The position numbers and the translations under genes are program-made. From NCBI RefSeq assembly GCF_001647715.1, contig NZ_CP015600.1, forward strand, positions 4,526,001 to 4,590,000: a stretch of DNA of 64,000 nucleotides, in the 5' to 3' direction. The first letter of the stretch is position 1. Each line of letters begins with the position of its first letter. Source of the stretch: Pseudomonas antarctica. GTDB lineage: Bacteria > Pseudomonadota > Gammaproteobacteria > Pseudomonadales > Pseudomonadaceae. The notes below the pieces were generated by a model that saw only the letters and a program-made list of their open reading frames with translations, was not told the origin of the DNA and did no database searches. Below, piece by piece: positions 27,216 through 35,706 of this stretch.

Positions 27216-28628
27216 TCAACTGGTCTTCGGATTATTCAGCGCGTTAAGCGTGGTCATGACGCTGGAACGTTGACTGGTGAGCTGGGCAACCAAGTTGTTC
27301 ATCGTGGTGTATTTGGCGGTCAGGCTCGTCTTCAATGCAGCCATGCGCGCAGTCAGGGTGTCCTGCTGGTTTTGCAGGTCCTTGATGTTTGCCGACAGTG
27401 TCGACGTACGCGTGGCGAGAACCCCGGTGCCACTGAGCGCATAGCTGTCGGTCGCGGACTTCATCCGAGCCAGCAGCCCCGTGTCACCGTTGAAAATGCC
27501 GCCAATGTCAGTGGGGTTGGTCGCGATCGCGGCACTGAACAACTTATCGTCAATGCTGAGCTTGCCGGTCTTCTGGTCAGTGTTCACACCAAACTGGGCC
27601 AGGGACTTCAACGCCCCCGTACCACCCAACGCGTTCAGCTCGCTACGAACGGCCGAGGACAGGGTACGCAGGGTAGCGTCGCCCGTCAGCGCAGCAGACG
27701 TCGTGGAACCATCGGCATTGGTGGTCACGGCGGTCTCAGTGTTCATCGCCGTCATCAAGGCGTTATAAGTGTCGACAAAGCCCTTGACCGAACTCTTGAG
27801 GGTGTCAGTGCTTCGCGCGATGGTAATGGTCGAACTCAGGCGCGTAACGGTGGAGCCTGCGGGCAGCGGATCTGTAGAACCGGCAGGCAGAGGCGACACA
27901 GCCGTCAACTTGATACTCACGCCACTGATCGCGTCGCCCAAGGTGTTGCTCTTGGATTCCTGAGCGGTGCCGTCAATGGTGTACTGTGCATTCTTCGGCA
28001 CGGTCACGACCGAGGTTCCGGCTTCCAGGCCAGAGTTACCGCCAAGGGTAATGTCGGTACCGACGCCGGTATTGGTCGACGTCATGACCAAGCGCGAACC
28101 GGTGGCGTCAGTCAGGATGTTGGCACTCAAGCCTGCACTGCTGTATTGCGCGTTGATCGAGTCACGCACCTGCTGCAACGTCGCACCTGGCGGAACGCTC
28201 ACACCATAGCTCTGGCCCGACTGGGAAATTTCCAGGGTGGTCGACGTAGTGCCAGTATTGACGACAGCCTTCGCCCCGGCTGCAAAAGTCTGGGTAGCCA
28301 CCTTCGAGGCCGTCGCCAACTGGTTGACCACCAACTGATAGCTGCCCGCGGAGGCACCGGCCCCCAGGGTGATGGCCGATACGTTGTTATCCGAGGTCGT
28401 TGCCGACAAACCGCCGATACTGGCGTCTTTGGCCATGTTGTCCATGGCGCCGCGGAACGCATCCAATGCCGCTTGAATCTTGCCGATCGAGGACAGCTGG
28501 GCGGTCGACGTTTGCGTCTGCTTGTTGATCTGCGACTGCTTGGGTGCCTGTTCCGCGTTCACCAATGCCGTCACGATCGACTGGGTATCGATGTTCGTAA
28601 CTGGGCCGCTAACCGTAATATCACCCAT
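27216..28628 (-). CDS. fliD: Flagellar filament cap protein FliD
   Basis: FliD caps the filament and helps flagellin fold; in P. aeruginosa it also binds mucin. The 470-aa product starts MGDITVSGP with AGGAGA upstream; the frame is open to 28679 without support. The FliD N-domain (SIVTALVNAEQAPKQSQINKQ) and C-domain with a coiled coil (ANIKDLQNQQDTLTARMAALKTSLTAKYTTMNNLVAQL) are clear. It lies after flaG and before fliS. Confidence 0.96.
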   Translation of the reverse strand: MGDITVSGPVTNIDTQSIVTALVNAEQAPKQSQINKQTQTSTAQLSSIGKIQAALDAFRGAMDNMAKDASIGGLSATTSDNNVSAITLGAGASAGSYQLVVNQLATASKVATQTFAAGAKAVVNTGTTSTTLEISQSGQSYGVSVPPGATLQQVRDSINAQYSSAGLSANILTDATGSRLVMTSTNTGVGTDITLGGNSGLEAGTSVVTVPKNAQYTIDGTAQESKSNTLGDAISGVSIKLTAVSPLPAGSTDPLPAGSTVTRLSSTITIARSTDTLKSSVKGFVDTYNALMTAMNTETAVTTNADGSTTSAALTGDATLRTLSSAVRSELNALGGTGALKSLAQFGVNTDQKTGKLSIDDKLFSAAIATNPTDIGGIFNGDTGLLARMKSATDSYALSGTGVLATRTSTLSANIKDLQNQQDTLTARMAALKTSLTAKYTTMNNLVAQLTSQRSSVMTTLNALNNPKTS

Positions 28629-28708
28629 GACTGTTCTCCTGATCCGGGGCTGGCGCTTTCTTGACGTACGACGCCTCAAGCAGCTTCAGCAACAAAATTC
28701 ATGCCAGC

Positions 28709-29068
28709 TCAGACTTTGGCGTCAAACAACACGCTGCTGGCGTCGTGAAGGCTTTGTGCGAGTTTCAACGCAGTTTCCGAAGGGATCTGCCGAATCACCT
28801 CGCCGCTGTCGGTCGCAATGACCTTGACTACCACCTGATGGGTGGTGTCATCAATGGAAAAATCCAGGTTGCGCTGGGCAGCCTGGACGAATTTGCGAAT
28901 ATCCGTGACCGCCTGTTCAAGGTCGGACGGCTTCGAGTCCTGCTTGGGTTGGACCGTGGCGACCGTAGGGTCCACCTTGGTTTTCTGCGGGTCGGTACTT
29001 ACGGGAGCAGGAGCACTTTGCGGCGCCGCTGCCGGATAAGACAGGTTCAACTTGACGCTCATGTCCAT
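28709..29068 (-). CDS. flaG: FlaG family protein
   Basis: FlaG proteins affect filament length in polar flagella. The 119-aa product has a Pro/Ala-rich N-half and the conserved C-domain (FVQAAQRNLDFSIDDTTHQVVVKVIATDSGEVIRQIPSE). The ATG at 29068 has AGGAG 7 nt upstream; an inner ATG two codons on (MSVKLN) is close. A terminator hairpin separates it from fliC. Confidence 0.92.
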   Translation of the reverse strand: MDMSVKLNLSYPAAAPQSAPAPVSTDPQKTKVDPTVATVQPKQDSKPSDLEQAVTDIRKFVQAAQRNLDFSIDDTTHQVVVKVIATDSGEVIRQIPSETALKLAQSLHDASSVLFDAKV

Positions 29069-29095
29069 GTCCAGTCTCCTCATCACGCAAAAGAC

Positions 29096-29119
29096 AAAAG
29101 GGCACGTAAACGCGCCCTT
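29096..29119 (-). terminator. Terminator after fliC
   Basis: On the minus strand an AAGGGC / GCCCTT stem with inner CG pairs is followed by a T-rich run (TTTTGTCTTTT). It lies just after the fliC stop and overlaps the leader of flaG, so it limits flagellin mRNA read-through into flaG-fliD. Confidence 0.8.
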
Positions 29120-29143
29120 CCGTCAGTCATCTACCGATGGCTA

Positions 29144-30589
29144 TTACTGAAGCAGCTTCAGTACAGCGGAAGGCAGTTGGTTGGCCTGGGACAGGATCGC
29201 AGTGGAAGCCTGTTGCAGGGTTTGTTGCTTGGTCAGCTGAGCAGTTTCTGCAGCGTAGTCAACGTCCTGGATCTGACCGCGAGCGGCGGTGGAGTTGTCT
29301 GCAATGCTCTGCAGGTTGGCAACGGTGTTGTCGAAACGGTTTTGTACAGCACCGAGGCCGGCACGCTGGGAGTCGATGTCCGAGATCGCCTGGGTGATCA
29401 CGTCGATCGCGTTTTGCGCGTTGGCAGCGGTAGTAACGTCGGTGTTGTTGACGGTGGTTTTGGTGGAGTTGGCAGCGGTAGCAGCACCGGCAGCGAACAC
29501 ACCGGCTACACCAGCGCCGTTCAGCGCGTAGCTGCTGGAGGAGTTCAGCGAAACAGCACCGGTAGCAATGATCGCGGTGGCGGCCAGTGCAGTAGCAGTA
29601 CCGTAGGTACCGGTGCCGTCTTTGGTTGCAACCGAGATACCAGCAGCACCGCCGTCACCAGCGTTGAAGGTCAGGTTCTCACCGGTGTCAGACTTGACCG
29701 ACAGAGCGTTGGTCGACGAATCGTAGTTAACGCTGATGCCCAGCTTGGCAGCGTTGGACTTCAGTTGGTCAGCCAGGTCGGACGTTTTGGTCACGCCAGT
29801 GAACTGAACGGCTGCACCGCTGCCCACTTGCAGGGTGAAGTTAGCGTTCGGAGGAGTAGCCGCACCAATGGTAGCCGCGTTCACGGTGAACTGAGCTTCG
29901 GTGCTGGCGGTAGCAGCCAGGCCGCCGACAGCGCCGTTCATTTGAGCAGCGATCTGCTTGGCGGAAGCGCCAGCTGCCAGGGTAACGGTTGCAGACTGGC
30001 CACCACCGGTAACGGTGATCGCGCCACCAGCAATACCTGTTGCCGAAGGCGTCAGGGATTGGGATTTCAGCTGCTGCGAACCAATGTTGTTGGCGGCAAC
30101 GTTACCGATGCTCATGTCGATGGTCTGGTTGGCGTTGGCGCCGACCTGGAACGAAGTGGTACCGAAAGAACCGTCCAGCAGGTTCTTGCCACCGAAAGTA
30201 GTGGTGGTAGCGATACGGGTCAATTCAGCAGTCAGTGCTGCGTATTGAGCCTGGTTCGACTTACGGTCGTCAGCGCTTGGCGAGCCGTTGGCGGATTGCA
30301 GAGCCAGGGTACGCATGCTTTGCAGGATGTTGGTGGACTGCTGCATGGCGCCTTCAGCGGTCTGAGCAATCGAGCTGCCGTCGTTGGCGTTTTTGATCGC
30401 AACGCCCAGGCCGTTGATTTGGCTGGTCAGACGGTTGGAGATTTGCAGGCCGGCCGCATCGTCTTTGGCGCTGTTGATACGCAGGCCGGAGGACAGACGC
30501 TGCATGGAGGTTTGCAGGGCGCCGGAAGCCTTGTTCAGGTTGTTCTGAACGGTCAACGAAGCAAGGTTGGTGTTTACTGTTAATGCCAT
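29144..30589 (-). CDS. fliC: Flagellin FliC
   Basis: This 481-aa protein is the filament subunit. The N-terminal D0/D1 domain begins [18 protein letters not shown]; the C-terminal D0/D1 ends with [18 protein letters not shown]. The variable central region (about 170-400) is rich in Ala, Gly, Ser and Thr. The flg22 equivalent is residues 30-51 and the TLR5-type segment ([14 protein letters not shown]) is close to residue 100. It has a sigma-28 promoter upstream and a terminator downstream. Confidence 0.98.
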   Translation of the reverse strand: MALTVNTNLASLTVQNNLNKASGALQTSMQRLSSGLRINSAKDDAAGLQISNRLTSQINGLGVAIKNANDGSSIAQTAEGAMQQSTNILQSMRTLALQSANGSPSADDRKSNQAQYAALTAELTRIATTTTFGGKNLLDGSFGTTSFQVGANANQTIDMSIGNVAANNIGSQQLKSQSLTPSATGIAGGAITVTGGGQSATVTLAAGASAKQIAAQMNGAVGGLAATASTEAQFTVNAATIGAATPPNANFTLQVGSGAAVQFTGVTKTSDLADQLKSNAAKLGISVNYDSSTNALSVKSDTGENLTFNAGDGGAAGISVATKDGTGTYGTATALAATAIIATGAVSLNSSSSYALNGAGVAGVFAAGAATAANSTKTTVNNTDVTTAANAQNAIDVITQAISDIDSQRAGLGAVQNRFDNTVANLQSIADNSTAARGQIQDVDYAAETAQLTKQQTLQQASTAILSQANQLPSAVLKLLQ

Positions 30590-30669
30590 GACGAAATCCT
30601 CGTGGGTGGTGTACTGCGGCTTCCGGCCCTGGCAACCGCCGGGTGTGGCCTAGAGAACCTTCGTAATAG

Positions 30670-30696
30670 TTATCGTCGTGAATGCAAGTTGCTTGA
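30670..30696 (-). promoter_or_regulatory. Sigma-28 (FliA) promoter of fliC
   Basis: On the minus strand TCAAG (30692-30696) is followed 14 nt later by GACGATAA (30670-30677). This matches the Pseudomonas FliA pattern (TCAAG, then GCCGATA). The element lies about 80 nt before the flagellin ATG. Confidence 0.85.
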
Positions 30697-30766
30697 GGAC
30701 TTTTTTGATTTTTTTTACTAGCACGGGGCCACCCTTTGTAATTCAAGCGTTTACGATAGCTCAATG

Positions 30767-30788
30767 CCCAGCAAATGCTGGGTTTTTT
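30767..30788 (+). terminator. Orphan plus-strand terminator
   Basis: CCCAGCA-AA-TGCTGGG followed by six T reads as a strong intrinsic terminator on the plus strand. No plus-strand gene precedes it; fliC upstream DNA is on the other strand. It could end a short divergent transcript. Confidence 0.6.
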
Positions 30789-30803
30789 GGCGCCAAATAA
30801 AAA

Positions 30804-30831
30804 ACGCCCAGGCTTTTTCAAGCCTGGGCGT
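30804..30831. terminator. Bidirectional terminator after the KAS III-like gene
   Basis: An 11-bp perfect stem ACGCCCAGGCT / AGCCTGGGCGT with a 6-nt loop has T-runs on both strands (TTTTTT to the right, A-rich AAATAAAAAA to the left). On the minus strand it ends the ketoacyl synthase-like gene just upstream of the flagellin promoter. Confidence 0.88.
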
Positions 30832-30854
30832 TTTTTGTGCAACCTATCAAGGCA

Positions 30855-31784
30855 TCACGGGCGATAGAGAATCGCCGAACCCCACGACAGGCCCACACCA
30901 AACCCGCTGATGGCAACCCGCTTCCAGTCGCCATCCATCATGTGCTTTTCCAGCAGCAGCGGAATGCTCGAAGACACCGTGTTGCCGGTCTCGACCATGT
31001 CCTTGATGAACTTCTCCACGGGCGCATCTTCGAAACGCCGCGCGACGGCGTCGACAATCGCCGCACTGCCCTGATGGATGCAGAACGCGTCAATTTCGTC
31101 AGCCTTGAGGTCAGACTCATTGAGCAGCTCGTGCAAATGCGCCGGCACCTTGAGCAACGCGAAGTTGAACACTTGGCGACCGTTCATGAAAAACACGCCG
31201 TCGCTGACCTTCAAGTGCGGCGCGCCGGAACCGTCGGTACCGAACTTCGACTTGCCCAGCAACCAGGGCGCGTCTTCACCCATCCAGGTGGCGGTGGCGG
31301 CATCGCCGAACAGCATGGTGGTGTTGCGGTCTTCCGGGTCCACGATCTTCGAATACGGGTCGGCGGTGATCAACAGGCCGTTTTTCAGGCCGGTGGCTTC
31401 CATGAAGCCCTTCATCGCATAGATGCCGTAGACATAGCCGGAGCAGCCCAGGGAGATATCGAACGCAGCTACGTGGGTCGGCAGGCCCAGCTTGTCCTGA
31501 ACAATAGCGGCGGTGTGGGGCAAACCCTCTTCGTCGCCGTTTTGCGTCACGACGATCAGCGCGTCGATGGATTCGCGCTTCAAATCCGGGTTAGCCGCAA
31601 ACAAGGCGTTGACCGCCTCGACACACAGATCAGAGGTTTCCTGCGCAGCATCCTTGCGCGGCAGGAACGCCGAACCGATCTTGCCGATGATGAAATCTTC
31701 ATCCTTGGCGAATTTGGCGCCCTGGGCGTAGTTATCAACCCCGTCTGCCGGCACGTAACTGGCGATGCTTTTTATGCCAATCAT
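30855..31784 (-). CDS. 3-oxoacyl-ACP synthase III-like protein (flagellin locus)
   Basis: A 309-aa FabH-fold condensing enzyme with the Cys-His-Asn triad: C114 in ISLGCSGYVYG, H237 in CIHQGS, N268 in ETGNTVSSSIP. The C-terminus GFGVGLSWGSAIL is typical of KAS III. Similar genes lie beside fliC in the P. syringae flagellin-glycosylation island with glycosyltransferases; here no glycosyltransferase is present. It may make an acyl group for a modified sugar, or be a relic of such an island. It has its own terminator and probably its own promoter. Confidence 0.88.
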   Translation of the reverse strand: MIGIKSIASYVPADGVDNYAQGAKFAKDEDFIIGKIGSAFLPRKDAAQETSDLCVEAVNALFAANPDLKRESIDALIVVTQNGDEEGLPHTAAIVQDKLGLPTHVAAFDISLGCSGYVYGIYAMKGFMEATGLKNGLLITADPYSKIVDPEDRNTTMLFGDAATATWMGEDAPWLLGKSKFGTDGSGAPHLKVSDGVFFMNGRQVFNFALLKVPAHLHELLNESDLKADEIDAFCIHQGSAAIVDAVARRFEDAPVEKFIKDMVETGNTVSSSIPLLLEKHMMDGDWKRVAISGFGVGLSWGSAILYRP

Positions 31785-32017
31785 TGTGGCTTCCCAATAC
31801 TAAATAGCTGGATAACGCCCCTCGGGCTACGCCGGGAGCGCTGACAATAAAGGGGATAACCCCATAAAAATATCGCTGAAAGCCGCCGCGTAAAGACCCG
31901 AAGACGACTTATCCTTTTCACACGATACAGTGAAGATGCGCTTTATGACTCACAGGTCACTCAATTTTGTGCGCTTTGTGCAAAACCCTGCAACATTCCC
32001 GGCAGCAGAAACGACAA

Positions 32018-32045
32018 CGGCCCACCCTGCTTCCAGGGTGGGCCG
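32018..32045 (-). terminator. Terminator after flgL
   Basis: A perfect 12-bp stem CGGCCCACCCTG / CAGGGTGGGCCG with a 4-nt loop, followed on the minus strand by TTGTCGTTT. It lies 16 bp beyond the flgL stop and ends the flgFGHIJKL unit. Confidence 0.88.
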
Positions 32046-32061
32046 CTTGCGCTGCCGCCGA

Positions 32062-33645
32062 TTACATCCGGCTGAACAGGCTCAACTGGGAAATCTTCAC
32101 GAAGGCCAGTTGTGAGGCTTGCAGCATGGTCTGTTGCAACGTCAGGTCAATGGCAGCCTGGCCCATATCGACGTTGGCCAGCGATGACATGGTGGAGGTG
32201 TTGGCCAAGCCCAGGCTGGTGTTTTCCTGGCCCTGAATATCCAGCGCATTCTGGCGCGCACCAATCGAACCACGCACTTGGTCAATCTGCGCCGAAGCGT
32301 TCGTCAGGTTGCCGATGGTGGTGTTGATAACGTCCTTGAGGTTGTTCTTGGCGACCTGGTTGCCATCGGCCGGCGTTAGCAGCGCCTGGCGCAACTGGCT
32401 CAGGGTATCCAGGGCGTTCATGTTCTTGTTGCTGGTGGCGCCGATGGAAAACTGATCACCAGCCCCCGGCGTACCGCTCACATCGAACGTCACCCCGGCA
32501 GCGGTAATCGACGTCGCGCCTGCGGCCATGGTGCCCGAGGCAATCGACTTGCTGTTCGGCGTGTACGGCTGGGCATACACGTCGTAGGCACTGCCGCTGG
32601 TGAACTTGATCACCGCCCCCGAGTTGGGAAAGGTACTGGCGTAGCTCGCCTGATCCGTGACCCGGCCGCCGGTCAGTTGCGCCGTGGACGGATTACTGGC
32701 GGTACGCGAGCTGCTGAACGTATCCGGCTTGCTTTCCAGGGTAACCGCCTTGCCCGCTACCAACGCATCAGAAGGAGCACCCGATGCGACGTCCGGACCG
32801 AGGTTCAAGCTGATGTCAAACTTGACCCCGCGCAGGTTGACGCTGGCGGCGCCTTCCTTGGTGGAGTCAAACGTGCCGTTACCGGTGATCTCGGAGGTAA
32901 CGTCGTTACCGTCCTTGTCGCTCACGCTATATTGGGTACTGCTGGAGAAGGTCAACTTATAGGGCTGACCATCGGAAAAACTCTTGGTGTAAGCGGTGCC
33001 GGAGGTGATCAGGCCCGCCGAGATCGCAACCTTGCCGTCATTCACCGCAGGCGGCAACAAGGTAGCCTGGGTGCGACCGGTATTGGAGGAACTTTCCAGC
33101 AACGTCTTGCCGGTATCACCCGCAGAAATCGTCAGGTTGCTCGACACTTGCAGGCTCAGCGGCGTCTCATCACCCTGGTAGGTGTAGGTGCCATCGTTGT
33201 TACGGCTGTAGGGCGGCGTGTCGGTCTTGGTCCCGGAAAACATGTAGTTGCCGCTGGAGTCCTTGGTGTTGAGCAGGCCCAACACCTGGTCTTCAAGCGC
33301 ACCTATCTGGCTGGCGATTGCCTTGCGGTCATCATCGCTGAGCTTGAGGTTACCGGCCTGCAATGCCAGGCCCTGCGCGCTTTGCAGGGTGGTGTTGATG
33401 CTCGCCAGGACACTTTCTTCGTTGGTCAGCGAGTTTTGCAAGGTCGTGATGTTGCCGTTGTATTGCCCCAGCATGTCTTTCTGCTGTTGCAACAGCAGCA
33501 ATTGGGCGGCGGCTACCGGATCGTCCGCTGCGGTCTGCACACGCACACCGGAACTCGCCTGGTCCTGGGCCTTCACCACACCCGAATAGTTATCCTGATA
33601 CTTGCTGGAGCTGGTGTCGAAATACTGCTGTGTAGAGATACGCAT
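32062..33645 (-). CDS. flgL: Hook-filament junction protein FlgL (HAP3)
   Basis: FlgL is the second junction protein between hook and filament. The 527-aa product has flagellin-like ends: N-terminal MRISTQQYFDTSSSKYQDNYS...VKAQDQASSGVRVQTAADDPVAAAQLLLLQQQ and C-terminal QAAIDLTLQQTMLQASQLAFVKISQLSLFSRM. The middle is longer than in many FlgL proteins. It lies 14 bp after flgK. Confidence 0.96.
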   Translation of the reverse strand: MRISTQQYFDTSSSKYQDNYSGVVKAQDQASSGVRVQTAADDPVAAAQLLLLQQQKDMLGQYNGNITTLQNSLTNEESVLASINTTLQSAQGLALQAGNLKLSDDDRKAIASQIGALEDQVLGLLNTKDSSGNYMFSGTKTDTPPYSRNNDGTYTYQGDETPLSLQVSSNLTISAGDTGKTLLESSSNTGRTQATLLPPAVNDGKVAISAGLITSGTAYTKSFSDGQPYKLTFSSSTQYSVSDKDGNDVTSEITGNGTFDSTKEGAASVNLRGVKFDISLNLGPDVASGAPSDALVAGKAVTLESKPDTFSSSRTASNPSTAQLTGGRVTDQASYASTFPNSGAVIKFTSGSAYDVYAQPYTPNSKSIASGTMAAGATSITAAGVTFDVSGTPGAGDQFSIGATSNKNMNALDTLSQLRQALLTPADGNQVAKNNLKDVINTTIGNLTNASAQIDQVRGSIGARQNALDIQGQENTSLGLANTSTMSSLANVDMGQAAIDLTLQQTMLQASQLAFVKISQLSLFSRM

Positions 33646-33659
33646 CGTTCCAGACTCCT

Positions 33660-35696
33660 TTAAAGGGCGTTCATCAGTGTGCTGAAGGTTTCTTGCGCGG
33701 CCTTGATGATCTGCGACGACGCGGTGTAGTACTGCTGGAACTTGATCATGTCGCCCGCCTCCTCATCCAGGTTGACCTGGGACACGGAGTTGCTGGCCGC
33801 CTTGTTCGCCGCCAGCAAGGCGCCGGTGGCGGTGCTGTCGGTGTTGGCCTGGGCCGCCTTGGAGCCCACCTGCGACACCAACCGGCTATTGGCACTGACC
33901 AGGCTGACGCCCGCGTTGCCATCCACCGCGCCGACCGTCGCCTTGGTCTGCAACCCCAGCAATTGCTGGGCGTTACGGCCATCGGAGGTCGCACCGCTGT
34001 TGAACGAAAAGGTGGTGCTGTCGCCATTGGCGGGCGCACCGGACACCGTGGTATCAAAGCTGAAGCTCTTGCCTGGGATCAACGTACCAGTGGCATCGCG
34101 CATCGGCACATTGATGGTGACCTTGTTGCCCTGCCCCGGGATGATACTGCCGGTGCCGATCGCGTTGCCCTGGGCATCGTTGACCGTGTAGGACTGGGTG
34201 CCATCCGCCGCAGGCTTGCCGAACACCATCTTCACCGGCATCGAGTTTTCGATCCCGGCACGCAATTGAGCAGTGGCGGCGCCGCCGTTGATATCAATCG
34301 GCACGGTCAATGTCGGTTGCGTAAACGCGCCGGTGCCGGTGTTGGTTTTGCTGGCATTCCCCGCCAAGGGTGCAGCGAACGCGAGTTTGTTCGGGTCTTT
34401 GAGATCGACGCTAATGTTGCTCGCACCCGTGGCGGTCGGGCTGACCTTGAAGCTGTCACCGGCAGCGACCGGCCCCTTGCCATTCAAGGCCAGGGTGAAA
34501 CCGTCAATCACCGGCGGCGGCGTGGTGGTGGTGTCGAACGAACCCATGGCTTTGCCATCGGAACGCACCACGTTGTACTGGTTGCCGCTGGTGAAGGTGA
34601 CTTTGTAGTCGAAGGTCGACAGCTTGCTGCTGTCGGCAATCGTCACGTTCAGGTTGCCGGAGCCTGCGCTGTTACCCGAGGCGGCCTGGCTACGTTGAGT
34701 AATCGCTGCCGCACTGTTGATGTCGCTGAACAGCGAAGAGCCGAAATCACTGTTGAGGTCCAAACCCTGACCCAACTGGCTGTTGACGCTGTCCGCCGTG
34801 GCGATGGCGATGCGGCCCAGGTCGTTGATGGCCGGCATCAGCGCATCACTGCGGTAACGCAACAAGCCGCCAATGCTGCCGCCGGAAACGACATTACCGA
34901 TGTCCATCGGTGTGTCGCCCATGTTCAGCTGGATGGTGTACTGGCTGTTGTCGGTCTTGCTGGGCACGGCTGAAATCGTGTTGGCGACATTGCCCTCGAC
35001 GAGCGACTGCCCCGTGCCAGTGGTGATGCTGACCTGGCCGTTCTTCTCGGTGGCCGTGACACCAATCAGTTCATTGAGCGAACGTACCGCCTCGTTACGC
35101 GCATCCAGCAGGTTGGCCGGCGCGCTGGTCGAGGAGCCCTGGGCCTGGGAAATCTGACCATTGAGCGACGCAATCGACGACGTCAGCTTGTTGACCTGAT
35201 CGCTCATGGTGGTCAACTGGGCGTTGATGCCTTCTTTCTGCTGAGTCAATTGCGTGGAAATCGCGTTGAAGCGGTTGCTCAAGGTCTGGGCACTGGTCAC
35301 CAGCAGTTGCCGGGCGGACACGTCGCTGGGCGTCGCCGCGGCGGTCTGCAGCGAGGCAAAAAATGCGCTGAGCACCGCAGACATGCCGGTGGATTTGTCC
35401 GACAAGGTCTTGTCGATCGCTGCGGCCTGGCCCGCGTAGGCAGTGGCATCGCTATTGAGCGCCGTGCTGCTCTGGTAGGCGGCGCCCAAAAAGTCGTTAT
35501 AAATGCGGCGCACATCCGCCAGCGTCGTGCCGCTGCCGATAAACACGCCGCCATAGGGGTTGCTGGCATTGGCGTTCTGAGTGGTCTGCTGACGCGAGTA
35601 TCCCGGGGTGTTGACGTTGGCAATGTTGTTACTCAAGACCGACAGCGATCCTTGAGCGGCGTTGAGCCCTGACATCCCGATACTGAGCAAACTCAT
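33660..35696 (-). CDS. flgK: Hook-filament junction protein FlgK (HAP1)
   Basis: FlgK is the first junction protein on the hook. The 678-aa product starts MSLLSIGMSGLNAAQGSLSVLSNNIANVNTPGYSRQ, the rod/hook family pattern, and ends with NLDEEAGDMIKFQQYYTASSQIIKAAQETFSTLMNAL. The long middle carries repeated beta-rich domains. It lies 10 bp after flgJ. Confidence 0.97.
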   Translation of the reverse strand: MSLLSIGMSGLNAAQGSLSVLSNNIANVNTPGYSRQQTTQNANASNPYGGVFIGSGTTLADVRRIYNDFLGAAYQSSTALNSDATAYAGQAAAIDKTLSDKSTGMSAVLSAFFASLQTAAATPSDVSARQLLVTSAQTLSNRFNAISTQLTQQKEGINAQLTTMSDQVNKLTSSIASLNGQISQAQGSSTSAPANLLDARNEAVRSLNELIGVTATEKNGQVSITTGTGQSLVEGNVANTISAVPSKTDNSQYTIQLNMGDTPMDIGNVVSGGSIGGLLRYRSDALMPAINDLGRIAIATADSVNSQLGQGLDLNSDFGSSLFSDINSAAAITQRSQAASGNSAGSGNLNVTIADSSKLSTFDYKVTFTSGNQYNVVRSDGKAMGSFDTTTTPPPVIDGFTLALNGKGPVAAGDSFKVSPTATGASNISVDLKDPNKLAFAAPLAGNASKTNTGTGAFTQPTLTVPIDINGGAATAQLRAGIENSMPVKMVFGKPAADGTQSYTVNDAQGNAIGTGSIIPGQGNKVTINVPMRDATGTLIPGKSFSFDTTVSGAPANGDSTTFSFNSGATSDGRNAQQLLGLQTKATVGAVDGNAGVSLVSANSRLVSQVGSKAAQANTDSTATGALLAANKAASNSVSQVNLDEEAGDMIKFQQYYTASSQIIKAAQETFSTLMNAL

Positions 35697-35706
35697 GATT
35701 CAGACC

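Noticed and set aside
27270..28664. 464-codon plus-strand frame opposite fliD
   Set aside because: Antisense shadow; no promoter, ribosome site or recognisable domain.
28661..30583. 640-codon plus-strand frame opposite fliC and flaG
   Set aside because: Gly/Ser/Val-rich shadow of flagellin codons with no own start signals or domain.
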